64,000 nt of DNA from Eudromia elegans. Taxonomy: Eukaryota; Chordata; Aves; Tinamiformes; Tinamidae. Below the pieces are notes generated by a model. It was not told where the DNA came from, searched no databases, and saw only the letters and a list, made by a program, of their open reading frames with translations. This document shows, one piece after another, positions 1 through 13,177 of this stretch; the stretch's first letter is position 1; each line of letters starts with the position of its first letter. The stretch spans positions 1,592,315 through 1,656,314 of the forward strand of contig PTEX01000140.1 in the NCBI GenBank assembly GCA_003342815.1, read 5' to 3'. Both the position numbers and the translations under genes were made by a program.

Positions 1-3000
1 CAGGTCTAGGCCCAATTAGCAAATCACCAAGGAACGGCAAGGCACTGCTCCTCCTAAACGGCATGCTGCATCCTCCTGGATAAATGCAGATAAATACAAC
101 CTTTTTTTTCCAATGCATTTATCTTCCAGTTGACTGATTTTTACTGGAAGAAACTCAGTTTGGCAGGACTTGACTGAGAGAATTTGATAGAATTGTGCGA
201 TTACATTGTGCTTGTAAAAGGTTTTCCTACCTACTCAAAAGGTATTTAAAACAACTTCTCTTTGGACTGTTTTCCATTATTTTCCAAAACAAGGTCCAAA
301 AGCCCACTCTCTTCACAATTAACGGAGTGTAGTAATCCTAATCCTATTACATCCTATCTCCCTGAGCGGCAGTGTTACTATCTTGATGAAGAGCTGCTGT
401 GGAAGACAGCAACATTTATCTTTTCCAGCTATCGAAAGGCAGCTCTCTTCTCTGTCTTCATAATGGCACGCGTTAAAACAAGACGCTATAGCATGACTAA
501 TGAATCTCTGAATTCCCATCTGCCAACACAAGTCAGTCAGTACTTCACCCACTCGATCCCAAGTACTTAAGTGTTCCAAAGCATCTGTTGAGCATGGCAC
601 CTAATCTGCCTCAAAGTGGGATTGCTGAGAATCACAGTGCGAGTTATGAAACAAAAATTTCCTGGAAAGACCTTGGACACCTATTGCTTACTTATGCTCT
701 TATACAAAAGGGTAGTTTTGGTAGCTTTCTCTTCTTTTGATCCATAGTCAAATTCCATTGGCTTTAAATCACAGGAAGACCACAAAAATGTCCATTTTCA
801 CTTTCAGATCCAGGATCAATGTTTACTTTGACCGTTATTGGAGTAAAAGACAGGCACGGATCATTACCTAACATGTATTTTAATGATTTGCTTGTAAAAT
901 GTTGATCTTTCGAGCCTCTTTACACTAAGATCTTCAATGATATCTCCCACGTGGCGTTTTTTTTTTTTTTTTTCTTTTTCTTCTGGAAAAAAATGAGGAT
1001 TTAATACAGGAAAATCTCGTTCATATTGATTCCTACTATATCCAACCATATCAACTACACCAGTAAATTGGAAAGTCCTCTCTGAGCTTCTACTTCCATG
1101 ATGGTCTTTCCTCCATAGTCTCTTAAAATTTCTGAAAAGAGGAGTAAAAGAAATTGTACCTTCCAATTAAGGACAAAATCTGTGCTGCTTGCCCGAGATA
1201 CCAATCACAAACAGAACCAGCAGAAGCCATTTTGTAGTTTTGTTGTTGTTGTTTCTGTTTTGTTTAGATTGGCTTGACTCCCCAAAAATTTTCTTAACAT
1301 TTTCTGAACAACACATAGGAGTGGGGCAATATGCAGATCGTGTGACTCACCTTTGCAATAACTTACCTTTTTGAAGAACAGAAATAAAAACTGACAAACC
1401 TGTATTTGAAAAAGTCACACAGACTTGACATCAAGCTTTATCTGGATCAATGCAATATGTTAATCTACAGAGAATAAATTAGGACAACATAATCTTCACC
1501 AAACCCAAGAGCTCCAAGACAGTCAACGTAAAATGAATAAAGAACCACTTTGGGCCATGCAAATCATTATAAATGGGCCAGGCAGCATTCTCCTTCTGGA
1601 GCATTTCCAGATAGATTTAAATGTCAGGATGAAAAACTCAACAATTAATTTAGATATGCTTAAACCAGTGTGCTTTTTGGTCCAAACAACTGAAGAGAGG
1701 AGTCAGTGGAAGTGAGCAAGCTCATTCTTCTCCACTTATTTCAGGTGTCATTCAGCGGCTTGGTCATCGAGGCCAAAAAGCCTCCACTGGCTTTCCCTTT
1801 TCCTCACTTTACCAGAGTGAGTCGCACTCAGCAGTGGGAGGCAAACGCTGCTACAACCTTGTTCACAGAAAGGAAAAAAAAAACCAACTAGAGGCCCAAC
1901 ACTCAATAATGGTAAAATAGCAAAATGCCTAGAAGGGATTGTGCAGGGGAATTCACATTCATTTTGATGCAAGTTGGCTCCATCTGGTGAGATAAAAAAG
2001 TGCAGCCTGACCTCAGTGTGCCTTCCCACTACAATATTCTCTTCCCTAAGTATATTCTTATTTTGCTGAGAAGCCACCGTATGTTGTAAGCTGTCACTAT
2101 CAGCAAAAGTATTACACTAGCACCTAGAAGGCGTCCCAAATAGGGATATGTCTCCTACTGTGCTAGACCTGTCTCCAAAGAAGAAAGCAGACTGTTGTAA
2201 TCCTAGACTGAACCCCTGGAACACAGACAAGCTGCAGGAAGGCCCACAAAAGAAACAGATGGGAGGTAATATCCTACGAACAAAGGAGTAAAGCAATAAT
2301 AAAATCAGGGCATATTATAATCAACATTCAAGACTCCAGTCAGATGTCAGAGATGCTGTTCAGACTCATTCTAGCAGGGAGAGGTGCATCCTAGATAGGT
2401 AGGAGAAAGGCAAGTATCACTCCTCCAACCACAGATAGGGACAGAACGTTTTGCCTGTTAACAAGTGCTTTTGATAGTGTATTTAGTAACAGTGCAGCAG
2501 CAGATCAGCTCAGAGCAAGCAAGGAGCATAACAGCATCACGCCACTATACACTGTTAACTAAATCTCAATGGTGAAGGCAAAGGACAGTGCAATTAGGAC
2601 AGCATTTGCTTCCCCTCCGCACCCTTCACTTCATGCACACGAGCGTGCAAAGGTCAGATGCAGTTTGAGTCAGCAGTGACTGCTCGGAGCGAGCAGAGCA
2701 AGTCAGTGGGAACACAGTAGCCACACAGTCACAACGGAGACAGACTGGGGAATGCACAATGGCAGCAATTCTTGTTTGTTAAACGATGGGCTGCAGTAAG
2801 ACTTTGGGGAACTGTTTCCCTTGCCAGAAAGCAGCGAGTATGCCCTAATGCCCCCTCCTCTCCTCTTTTGCATGATTTTCCAGGAATAAACAACAAATAT
2901 TGAGTAGCATCACTTATCCTTTACTCTTTGAAAACTCTTTCAGAGCATCTGGTTATGGAGCATGAAGCCTGACCTACCAGTTTCTATGCTCCATAAGCAA

Positions 3001-6000
3001 AGTAGTCACAGGAAGAGAAAATATTCTTCCTATGAAACTGGGAAAAATTTGTTTCCATGGCAGCCCGAACAGTGAGGAGCAGCACTGGGAAACAGCTCTA
3101 GAATTACTAGCACAAGGTGGATCAGATGATTTGCATACAACATAAATAGCACAGAGGGTGATGAGAGCAAGCAACAGTGTTCTGAAGTATGAGAACTGCA
3201 GAGCAAATCATCAGATCTGCAGCTCTCTCTTTCAACCCTGTGCAGAGTCAGGAGAAAACTGTCAGTGCGGGTGGATCTACAGCACTGGAAGAGATATGAT
3301 ATTCAGAGATATTCAGGCATTTCTGAATTGTAACACAGCAATCCTGAGCTGGGCTTGCAACAACAGGCATCTGTGGTAGAACAGCACTAATTTTAGTAAT
3401 TTTTCAAGCGAGATGCAAACTTTGCTTACCTACTCTTTGCAACACAGTCATCTGTTACCTGAAACAGTCTGGCAGGTATCACAGTATTCTGTTTGCGGAA
3501 GGAAGCTGCACACCTAACACACATCTATCTAAAACTCCATTTCATCAGTGAAATCAGTGTTACCCACTCTGAGTTTTGGGGGGCCATCACAGAAATTGAA
3601 GTTCGTATGAACCCAGGATGAGAAGCCAACTCAAGCTCACAATCATCTACCCTTATTGCAGGATTTCACTCCCTCTCTCCACATATTTGTCTACTACTGT
3701 GCTAAACTATGAGAGGATATCATCTTAAAATAGTTGTCTCCCAGTTCTTTACAATGCTAAACTATAATTCTGATTCCGAAATACAAGGCCAAAATACACC
3801 ATCATAACTGAATATAGAGGGTCAACCAGATGCAATAGTTTCTGAACCAGAGCATTTTAGAAAGAAAATAATTTTCAAAAGTTTTATAGAACAAAGATTT
3901 GCACATCAGCTGAATGTTTCTACACAATGATAGAAGATTAAACTCCCAGCAAAGTCTTTTTCTACATGGCTTAGCTTCATTTTGTTTATTATCAACATTG
4001 AATATTGCTAGCAGGCACGTGCAGAGAACAACTCCACTAATACCATTTTGAGACTGTAACCTTGAAGCTACCTTGGAGATTTAGTAGCATCACAGTGATG
4101 CCAGGCCTAATCCACTTAACAAAATTGAGGTGAAATTCCCAGCTTGACATTTCTGAGAACAAGGCAACAAGGTTTTAGAAAATCTATAATTGAAGGTTCC
4201 TTATATAAGAAGATTTTCAGAGAGATTATACCAAATTCTACATATTTTGATGCAACTACCTAATTTTAAAATTGTTTTTCCTTTTCTGTGAGGGGCCATA
4301 TAACACTTCACCTTCTCCAGTCCCATGGTATACAACAAGAAATCTCCCTTCTCTTGGTGAGAGCATGTGAATGGCAACCTAAGGGAAGGTACATCTGAAT
4401 GTACCTGGACTCCTGTTAGGGGAATTGTCTTTTGCAACCATCTAACAGTCTTGAAGTAAGAACAAGGGAAGATAAGCACTATGAGAGCACATCCGTCCCT
4501 CACACGTGTGCATATGCACAGCAGAAACTTTCTATCATGGGGTGTGGGTGTGTTTTTACTTATGGAAGTAATATCTGCAGAATCATGTTTGTGGGAAGAT
4601 GGGAACAGGAATTTTGTGATGCCTAAGAATCTACGAAATACCCAGCTGGGTCAAACCAACCTCTATCTAAGCCACATTTAGGGAAGGACAAAAGCAGATG
4701 CTGTTTAGAAAGTTCATGTGAACACGGCTTTTTATTGCAGTCCTTTCCCATTATATTCCCTGAGGATCCAGAATTCCTATATTAAAGATGCTAGCGGTAC
4801 TTGCGACTTGCCACTGAAATTCTCCCTAGAATAGTGTATCCTCTCCCACTGGTAACTTATGTCTTCACAAAATGAACTCTCTCTGTGGTAAGTGCTGCAG
4901 CCGCTTCATCCACAGTAGTGCGTAACTTTCAAAGTGATGTGAAATAGCCTCAAAAGACGACACGGGCAAGTCCCTGCACACATATTTCAAAGGCAGAAAA
5001 GGATCTCTTTAAGTTGGCTCAACTCCTAGTTTTTCAATTGGGAGCATGTAAAGCTGAATTCTATTAAAAGTGATTGAAGCCAAGCCAACATGCACCAGGG
5101 ATGTCGCTGGGAAGAAAATGTAGGTGTTGCCTTTGCTTCCTTTCTGAAGGACATGAAGGCCCTTTACGGGAAAGGGCATATTTACATTTCATTAAGCTAT
5201 TTTAACTTGCCATTTTTGTAATTTTTCCTGTAGAGGTGACATTTTTCAATGATGTTTCATCACTTTTATAGCATAACACCAAAGTCCATACAGCAGAACA
5301 CTTATCCATGAGCTTCACCCAAGCAGTTGCCTACACAGGGATTTACCGGCAGCACCGCACCAGACCATTTACCACGGAGCTGCCAGACCATGACAAGCCA
5401 GTGACATGCGACGTTGGCTTTACAGAAGCCTCCTCATCTGCCAAGCGCTGGCCAAGTTTGAGTTTGCACTTGAAGGATCCCCTACCAGGGAAAGCTCCGG
5501 GGTTGTCCTTAGTGTTAAAACGGGTCAAATTAAATTGCCGTTCGTCAGTCAGGAGGCCAGGGCCCCTTGATAACCAACGCCTCCAGAGCACACCTGCTCT
5601 CTCCAGTGCTTCCTCCTCTGCTTTCTCCCCAGCCCTCTTCTGCTAGCTCTCTAGGGAGCAGCCTCCAAACCCGAGCGTCTAAAGGTAGCTGGTATCATAG
5701 AAACATATGCTCACTACCCACCTCTCCAGACAACAGATTAATTTAAATGTATTTAGCTACGTCCAAAATCTATGCGTTGCCAGAAAAACAATTGGACTAA
5801 TTTGTGCCTGCAAGAACTTTGATTGACAAACCTGAGTGATAAACAGGTTAGATAGTGGAAATAATCACACATTTGGTCTTGATTGCAACCTGTCAATATA
5901 TGGCTTTTAGCAAGGAAAAAGCATCTGCAGAAAGATCTACAAAATGAAGCGTTACCAGCAAGATGAGCTGCTAGTAGCAACACTGCCATCTCATGATTTC

Positions 6001-9000
6001 CTTGCGAGTCTCATAATATTCATTGCTTTTCTGAAGGCTTCAGCTTTTCAACTGTTAATCCTCAGCTGCAAATAGTTTTTGTTTTTTTCAAAAAAGCCAC
6101 AAAAAAACAAAAACAGATTTTTGAGCTTCCATGTTTTCTGAGAAAAAGCCTGAGAATGTAACCTTTAGCAATTAACAAACAGGCAAAAATGAGGAATCCA
6201 AAGTATATAATTTAAAAACAAACCCTGTGTTTTTAGATCATGACACTAACAGCCTGAACTTCTGTGATATCAGATCATCACCATGACTCAAATAAACTTA
6301 ATTGCAAACTCCACAGATGAGTTCAATAATGCGCTCAGAGAAGGTATGGCGCTTGGCTGCAGTGGCAACAGAGCTCAAATTTGGGAAAAAAGAACCAAAC
6401 AAACACGAGAGCCCACGTCTTCCTCGCACATAACAACTTCCAGAAGGGAACAGTTTGTCCCAGGAGCTCAGGAAAGTTTTTAATTCCTATCAAAAACTGA
6501 ACATGCCAGAAGAAAAAGCCACCCAACAAGCCCCTTCTCCCTGCGGACAGTTCACTGGCAAGCGGGCTTTACAAAGAGGCAGTGGGGCAGACTCCGTATT
6601 CACAAATGCATTAAGAAGCCTTTACACGTGAAGCAAGAACGCCTCTGGTTGCCCAAGGCGAGGTGTTCTGCGGGAGAAAAGGACAGAAGCTCAAACCACA
6701 ATCTGATTCCCCTCTTTAACCCTCTCACCTGGAGCCCAGAGCCCCAGCAGCACGCTCCTCTTCCCTTACCCAGCAGCAGGGTGGAGAGCCCCGCATCTAA
6801 ATCAGTTTAAGGCCTCCTCTCAGCTCAGTGGGGATGCTGGGCTGTAGATGAGAGTTTCTTATTAAGAGCTTAAGCTGTCTATCGGATTTATCCCACTTTA
6901 TTTAATTCAGGATAGCTGGTAGACTTTTAGGAAGCTTGAATTATCTTTCATTTTTGGAAGGGCAGGAAGAGGTTAAAAGGGACAGCAGAGACTGGATAAA
7001 ACCCCTCCCTGCCCCAGAGAGAAGCAAAGGGCTGAGCATGGCCTCCCTCTTTTTTTTTTTTTCATTTTTTCCTCTCACTTAAAAAGTAGAGCTCTTTTAG
7101 CCACAAGCTGTGATTTCTCCCCTTTGCACAGGTGTGCCAGTAGAGGCCACCACAGACCCAACCGAACAGGTTTCAAGGTGAACAGGTACACGTGTCTCAC
7201 CCACACTCAACAGGCAGAGACTGATGAGGTGATTAGGGCTTCAAGCACGTCTGGGCCGATGTCCGAGCAACGCATCAAGAAACCTCCGCACGGAGGGTCG
7301 GTGGAAGCTCTCTGCTCACAGGGTTGCAAGGCGTTTCATTCCTTTATAGCTTGAAACTTGTAATTATGCTCGAGGAAAAGGTAAATTATACAGTATTTCC
7401 TGGACATAATGGAAAGCACATTAAGCAAGAAGATCTCCCAGTGAATACATTCCAGGAGAGGCTGGTTCAACTACATGTCCTTGATCATCTTGTGGTTCAC
7501 GTCAAACTTGCCTACTGGTTCAGTAGCCTCTTTCTGCCAAGACAACCCATAGAGGCTCTTTCTCCTCACAGGCTCCTGCTTAGTTAAGTCATCACCTCAA
7601 GCTCCTGTCTACCTGCTAGCTCTCATCACTCATTTCTTCAAAACAACCGTTGCCTTAGGGAATGTCTAGAAATACACACAGCACTTTGAATACCACATAA
7701 TTTTTTAACTTAAATTATATAGTGCCACCAGACTCACAAATTCAGTGTGTGCCAGCAAGTTCAAGCCATACTTGTTCCAAAGTCTATGCACATTTCCAAA
7801 CCAAACTTCAGGCTGAAATGTGAGATGCACTGTCATCAAGTGAACAATTTCTTCAGGTAAGAAGGCCACGGAAGGAGGATATGCTTGACATGTATTTTTT
7901 GCTGATGCTCTTGAATGAAGACTAAAAGCTGGAGCTGAATGTAAGGCTACCTGTTAAAAAATAAATATAGATTTCTATTTACATGCAAGATGTTCTGGCC
8001 TTTGTTATTATCAAACTACTGAAGCAATATTGTGATTTCAAATATTGTAGCAATCTTCCAGCTCTCACTTTTCTACTTACATGTGCTTCCATGCTGTGGC
8101 TTCAGCAAGTATCAACAGATGCGCACTGTGCCTGTAAGTTTACGCAGACTGTTTGTTTTATCACAGCACTTTAAATATTGGTCTTTTCCTCTTAAACTTC
8201 TCCACAATATTCTTCCATCAGACCTCCTTCCTACTGTTCATTATTTCATTTATAGTGTTAACTAGAGATGCCAAACAAGATACAGGCAGGTGCTAATTAC
8301 CACACCTTTGGCCTTTATTTGAAAGACATTTATCTGCTGTAGCAGTCAAGTCAAGAAGGACTCCCAGTAACAGGTCAGAGGTTGTTTCCAGAGGAGTCAC
8401 ATTTTCATTCTGGAATGGAGCTTTCCTCAGCACCCAAAACCCCACCGTAACCAAACACTGAACGCAGGAGATAAAGTTGCAGGCTGTGGAAGTCAGTATG
8501 TAACAGTGCGAGTACCAGCATAGTCCTCATGATATGATGCCCGATATCTCTAATAGGGAAACTTCTAAAGAACCATAAAACTAGGTAACTCTGAATTTGA
8601 AGGGAATTAAATTCTAACAAGAAACCTGGCAGGAAAAGCAATGCAAAACAAAGAAATAATTGGCATATGCTGTCTTACTTGAGACAGAGAGAGATCAAAG
8701 ATCAATAGGACTTGAACTTCTATGTACATTTATCTCCCTGGGAACTGACCCAAACTCCAGCAGAAAATCCACCACTGAGCTGGGAATAGAAAGCAGATTT
8801 CCTGGGCCCACAGCTTTTGCCTACTTGAATGTAAAGGGCTGTGGTCATCTAATTATCATCTGTTGACACTCAGCGCCAAACAGAAAGCCCCCCACAGGCC
8901 CACAGGAAGTGCAGTTTCTCTTTCCAGGGAGACTTTGCAGAACGAATAAACAACATATATCAGTATTTTATAGACAAGCAACTTGCCTATCATCACACGC

Positions 9001-9766
9001 ACTAAATCTATCGTGGAGCTCAGTTAACTTTTTTCCTGTCATCATGATGAGTCACTTTCTGCTGTGAATCAGTAAACAGAAATTTCTAGAACTGAATGCT
9101 TTCTGACTTGTGCTCAAAAACATTTTGCAGAAGAGTCTTCTAAATGTATATATGCAAGTTTTTTTTGTTTAAGATGCATGCAAAAAATGTAAACTGAAGT
9201 ACAAGAAGCACAAGTTAAAATATCAACCCTGCAGCTTTATGCAACCAGTGATAGATTATGCAAAGACATATTGCAAACATTTTCTAGCAGACATATGTAT
9301 TAGAGCTCATTGGGTTTGGAAGGAGTATTAAAACACTCTAAACTCCTGCTAATCCCCCAAAGCTTTCTTTAAAAAGCCCTTTTTTTTTCCCCTCCTAAAA
9401 CATGGAGATAACATCAGAGAATATCATTAGGAACTTCTGTAAGCAGAACACACATTTCACTTCATTATTATACTTAAATAAATCGCAAACCCCACAAACT
9501 CTCAACCCCAATTCTCCAGCATTGCTCTGAATGTTGCCTGGGTTTGGCTGCTAGTCCCAATAGAGCTTCTTGAACCAAAAGACTAGAAAAGTCTCTCCCT
9601 TCTTTTCTGCTGCTGCTTTCCACTCTGTAAAAAAGAGAATGGCAGACTTCATACAGAGGGAGATGAAAACCCCTCCTGGGTTAAGCAGAGAGTGTTTCAT
9701 TTTGGATTCTGTAGGAGCTGATGCCAGAATCCAGAGGTGCTCAGGTCAGGGCCAGCCTCCAAGATT

Positions 9767-9771
<5 letters not shown>
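1..9771. other. AT-rich non-coding spacer or intron
   Basis: I see no recognisable gene. Open frames are short (at most about 110 codons), scattered over all frames, and lack linked splice sites in matching phase. A poly-T run sits at 957-973. An inverted repeat (6075-6114) and a GC-richer open block (5308-5646) are listed separately. If the candidate minus-strand first exon at 36983 is real, this stretch would be part of its first intron or intergenic DNA beyond it; the sequence alone does not decide. Confidence 0.6.
6075..6114. repeat. 14-bp perfect inverted repeat with 12-nt loop
   Basis: The left arm GTTTTTGTTTTTTT (6075-6088) is the exact reverse complement of the right arm AAAAAAACAAAAAC (6101-6114), with a 12-nt A-rich spacer between them. 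The arms hold an internal G/C landmark at the same offset, so this is more than a poly-T facing a poly-A run. A transcript from either strand could form a weak A-U hairpin. No coding context is visible. Confidence 0.8.

Positions 9772-9797
<26 letters not shown>
9772..9797. repeat. (CA)13 microsatellite
   Basis: This is an uninterrupted AC dinucleotide run of 26 bases, followed at once by GTGCGTGC, so the junction itself is partly self-complementary. Such runs are common and length-polymorphic in vertebrate genomes. Confidence 0.95.
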
Positions 9798-9802
<5 letters not shown>

Positions 9803-12800
9803 TGCAGTCTCCTCACAGCAAGCACAGCGCACCAGTTCACCAGCCGGCTGAACTAACAGCATTCGGGCCCAAAAAGCGAGTGTAAACCAATAGCTGCAGC
9901 TAACTGCTGCTGCTTGCAGAGCCTAAGTCTTCATCGCTGCCTAACTACATGTTATTGGGTGCCTTATTAATTGAGCACTGTGGCTTAGGGCCACACAAAA
10001 CAAGTTTAGAGTGATAAAGAGTTAATAAACATACATATCCATAAACAACCAAAAACATATAAAAATTTTGGACCTGTGAAAAGTTTCTGCAAAAATGGTG
10101 AGACTGTAACGTATTGTCCACCATGTTCACCAGGGACAGTATGGCCAACTTAAAATGCCAATAAAGCAGTAAAGGGAATGCAAACTGGTGGAGATTAGGA
10201 AGTGGAAGGAAGCAAAAAGGGAAGGATGAGGTTAGGGAAGTAGGAACAAACTCCCCCCCGCCAAAGGAAACAAAGACACAAACCTTTAAATGTAAGAACT
10301 ATTAAGCACCAAAACAAATCAACTAAAGGATTTCACGGAAGGCAAGACAAATGCTTGTCAGGAATTGTATGGATGCTACGGGAGCATCCATACGTGGAGC
10401 TAGGGGAGAACCACCTAGATGAAGTGTGAGTGTGCCTTCCTCACAGTGTTCCGGGTTCCCCGATACACTTCATTTTGGCTAAGCACGCTTTCACCAACAG
10501 TCATGCATCCATTAGCTGAGAGCCAATGCCCTCCTGCAAGAAACGCATTAGCCAGAGACACAAAGTAAAATCCTACATCTTGAAAATGGTCTAGGAGATG
10601 AGTAGAAGCTCCCACCTTTAACAATTCACCACTGCCTACCTCACTTTTGGATGCTCCGTATAAGACTCTGATGACTTTGAACTGCCCCCTTGACAAAGCC
10701 TTCTGCACTGCAGAATGACATGAACACTCCCCAGAGTGGATCTGATAGGGTTTTAGGAACATGGACATTGGAATGTCCTTTTCATTCCGAGGATTGAGAA
10801 GGAAAAAATTTTATTTCACTAATTTCTGCTATCCAGTTATCTTTTACTGGATGAGAGGTGACTGCAAAAATAGCAGTTTTGCTATCCTGTTGTTCAGTTA
10901 TATAGGTCATATATAGTTACATAGATCAATACTTTGAAAGCATAACAATCTTTCCACTAAGTCAATAGGAGAAAGTTGATCATGTTTTCTTTTTTCTTAA
11001 ATCAAGGACAGTGCTAAATGATCTATTTTCTTCTCTTTTCATACTCATATATATTAAGCCTCTTAAAAAATGTTTTATAGAAGTTACTTTTCTTTGTTTA
11101 ACTATGTAGTTAAATAAATGATATTCTAATGCTCTGGATAATTATAGCCCATTAGTGATTAGGGACCAGATCTTTCCACTGTCTCTTAGACTTCAGCCTT
11201 TTTTTCCACTCGTTGGAATTGGCTCTATAAATGCAACTATTCAATATACATTTGTGTAGTTTGGCCATAGCTTTTTTAGAAACAGCTTTTTTTCAGGAAA
11301 AGTCCAATTATGAACCTACAATAGCATAACCTTAACCACACAAGACTAGCAGACCTCAAACCAAAAACTTCAGTGAGATTTTACTTAAAAAACAGCAGCC
11401 ATATTTTAGACCCTTTGAAAAGGAGTTAAAACCAAGCACCAAAGGTTCCGAACACTCCATAGCTCTCCGTAACATCAGAAAACACTTAAACAAATGAGTG
11501 TCTGAGAAAACACTTAGATAATCTTTACTGATTTTAATCCAATAGTGTGGAATATTAATTTAAAACATCTTATGTTTGCCTATAAAACAGATTATGTTGC
11601 ATACTCACGTTAAAGCACGGAAATTATTGCAGATTTCAGCAATTCTACAGTTACGCACAGATCACCCACAGAGCCCGGAGGACCGAGCTACATCCTGAGC
11701 CCTCTGCTTTCACCCGTTGCTAGATGGGTAACGTGCTTAGGAGAAGATGGGGACACTGAGAACCAAGGCACATTAAGTTCAGCCCTACTGATCCCATGCC
11801 GCTAGCTGATAATCATGGACTACCACCAATCCGTTGTGTGCTGGGACCGTACAGAAAGAAAGTAGCTCTGCAAACGGGCATAGCAAGCTCCCAAGCACCT
11901 TTCCAGATCCCTGAACAGCACTGAAGCAGGCATCCTGTATTTCTTCTTTAAACTGAAATAGAAAAGAGTTACTGCTTATTTAAGGTGGCAAAAAAGAAAA
12001 AAAAAAAATCTGTAGTTTAAATGCACTATCTTCTCCAGCTGAGAGAAAAGCATATTAACTGGCTTCTTTACATTACAATTGGATCCTTGAGGAAAGGTAG
12101 TAGCAGATGAATCAGGTAATCTGCCTGGTTAATGTCTAAGGAAACAAATTTTCATCAGCCTTTTAAAATAAAAAGTTTGCTGTTTCAAGGTTAAAATGGA
12201 AAATTGTCTTGTGTTGACAGATGCCATTCCAGCTTCTGGGATTAATGAGGCTCTAAGGTTGCCCAAGTCTTGTCATTATGTAGCAATCACATAGAGCCAA
12301 CCATGAATTCTCATAGAAAGGCCTGGCTCATTGTATGAATGCTTAAGTAACACACATTAATACTAAATCTTCTGCCAACTAAGTCTTCAACTAAGAGGCT
12401 GTAAAACTACATGGTGAGGTTTGGGGGAAGATAAACCTGTATTAGATCAGAGCTGAAACCTGACCTCGTTACAGGGTCTTTACCTTTCAGGCGAACACAG
12501 TGAAGAGTGATGTATGACACTGCCTTGTCACACACATGCTACTTAACAGCTACGGGAAAGTATTCCCACTGATCCTTAATATCTGCCTAAAATTAGAAGT
12601 AGGTCATTTTAATGAAGAAAGTCATGACACATCACAGATGGACAAAGTTTCCTGCAAGCTTGGGCATAAGTTTGAAAGACCAATTGTCCCACAGGATTTT
12701 CTCAAGTAACAAAGTACTCACTGTTCTTCTTTTCCTGCAGCAGTTAAGATGGTCATCAACAACTTCCATCTCACTGACCCCCTAATAAGGGCATCATCCA

Positions 12801-13003
12801 GCTTTTTTTTTTTTTTTTTGCCTTTTTTTTAAACCATAACAGGAAAAAAATGCATTGTACAAACAAACAAGCATGCACAGATGTTGTTTGGACAAATAGG
12901 AAACTTGCTGCACCACAATAGTTTACTTCTTTTTATTATGAGCTGTAGCACACACCTAGCAAGTTCAACAGGGTATTTTTTATAAAATGTGTAGCAAATA
13001 AAT
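9798..13003. other. non-coding spacer with one GC-richer open block
   Basis: This is mostly AT-rich sequence without a recognisable gene. It contains a perfect hairpin (10367-10393), an open minus-strand block at 10415-10768 that is richer in G+C than its flanks, and a poly-T run at 12803-12819. No exon with linked splice sites could be supported. Confidence 0.6.
10367..10393. repeat. perfect 11-bp hairpin, 5-nt loop
   Basis: GTATGGATGCT (10367-10377) is followed by the loop ACGGG and then AGCATCCATAC (10383-10393), an exact reverse complement of mixed composition. The stem is too short for a typical microRNA precursor and is not followed by a T-run. A slipped tandem-inverted duplication could also have made it. 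It lies about 20 bases from the open block beginning at 10415. Confidence 0.85.
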
Positions 13004-13177
13004 GGCTGAACAGGCTGCCCAGAGAGGTGGTGGAGTCTCCTTCCCTGGAGATCTTCCAAACCCACCTGGATGCCACCCTGTGCCCCGTGCTCTAGGGGTC
13101 CCTGCTGGAGCAGGGGGTTGGACTAGATGATCTCTAGAGCTCCCTTTCAGCCTCAACCATCCTGTGATTCCGTGAAA
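13004..13177 (+). mobile_element. CR1 LINE 3' fragment, sense on plus strand
   Basis: The stretch starts in the text AACAGGCTGCCCAGAGAGG and runs through TTGGACTAGATGATCTC to a tail ATCCTGTGATTCCGTGA. This is the hallmark 3' end of the chicken-repeat-1 family with its degenerate ATTCTGTG octamers. Only about 170 bases remain, covering the last part of ORF2 and the short 3' UTR. It is 5'-truncated as most CR1 copies are, and it is inactive. The identification rests on knowledge of the family consensus. Confidence 0.93.

Noticed and set aside
1368..1400. 33-base minus-strand microexon bounded by AAATACAG and GTAAGT
   Set aside because: Several similar AG/GT microexon patterns occur in the window by chance (for example near 22930 and 38391), and none has a linked partner.
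10367..10393. MicroRNA precursor
   Set aside because: An 11-bp stem is far shorter than a normal precursor and the sequence matches no microRNA that I know.
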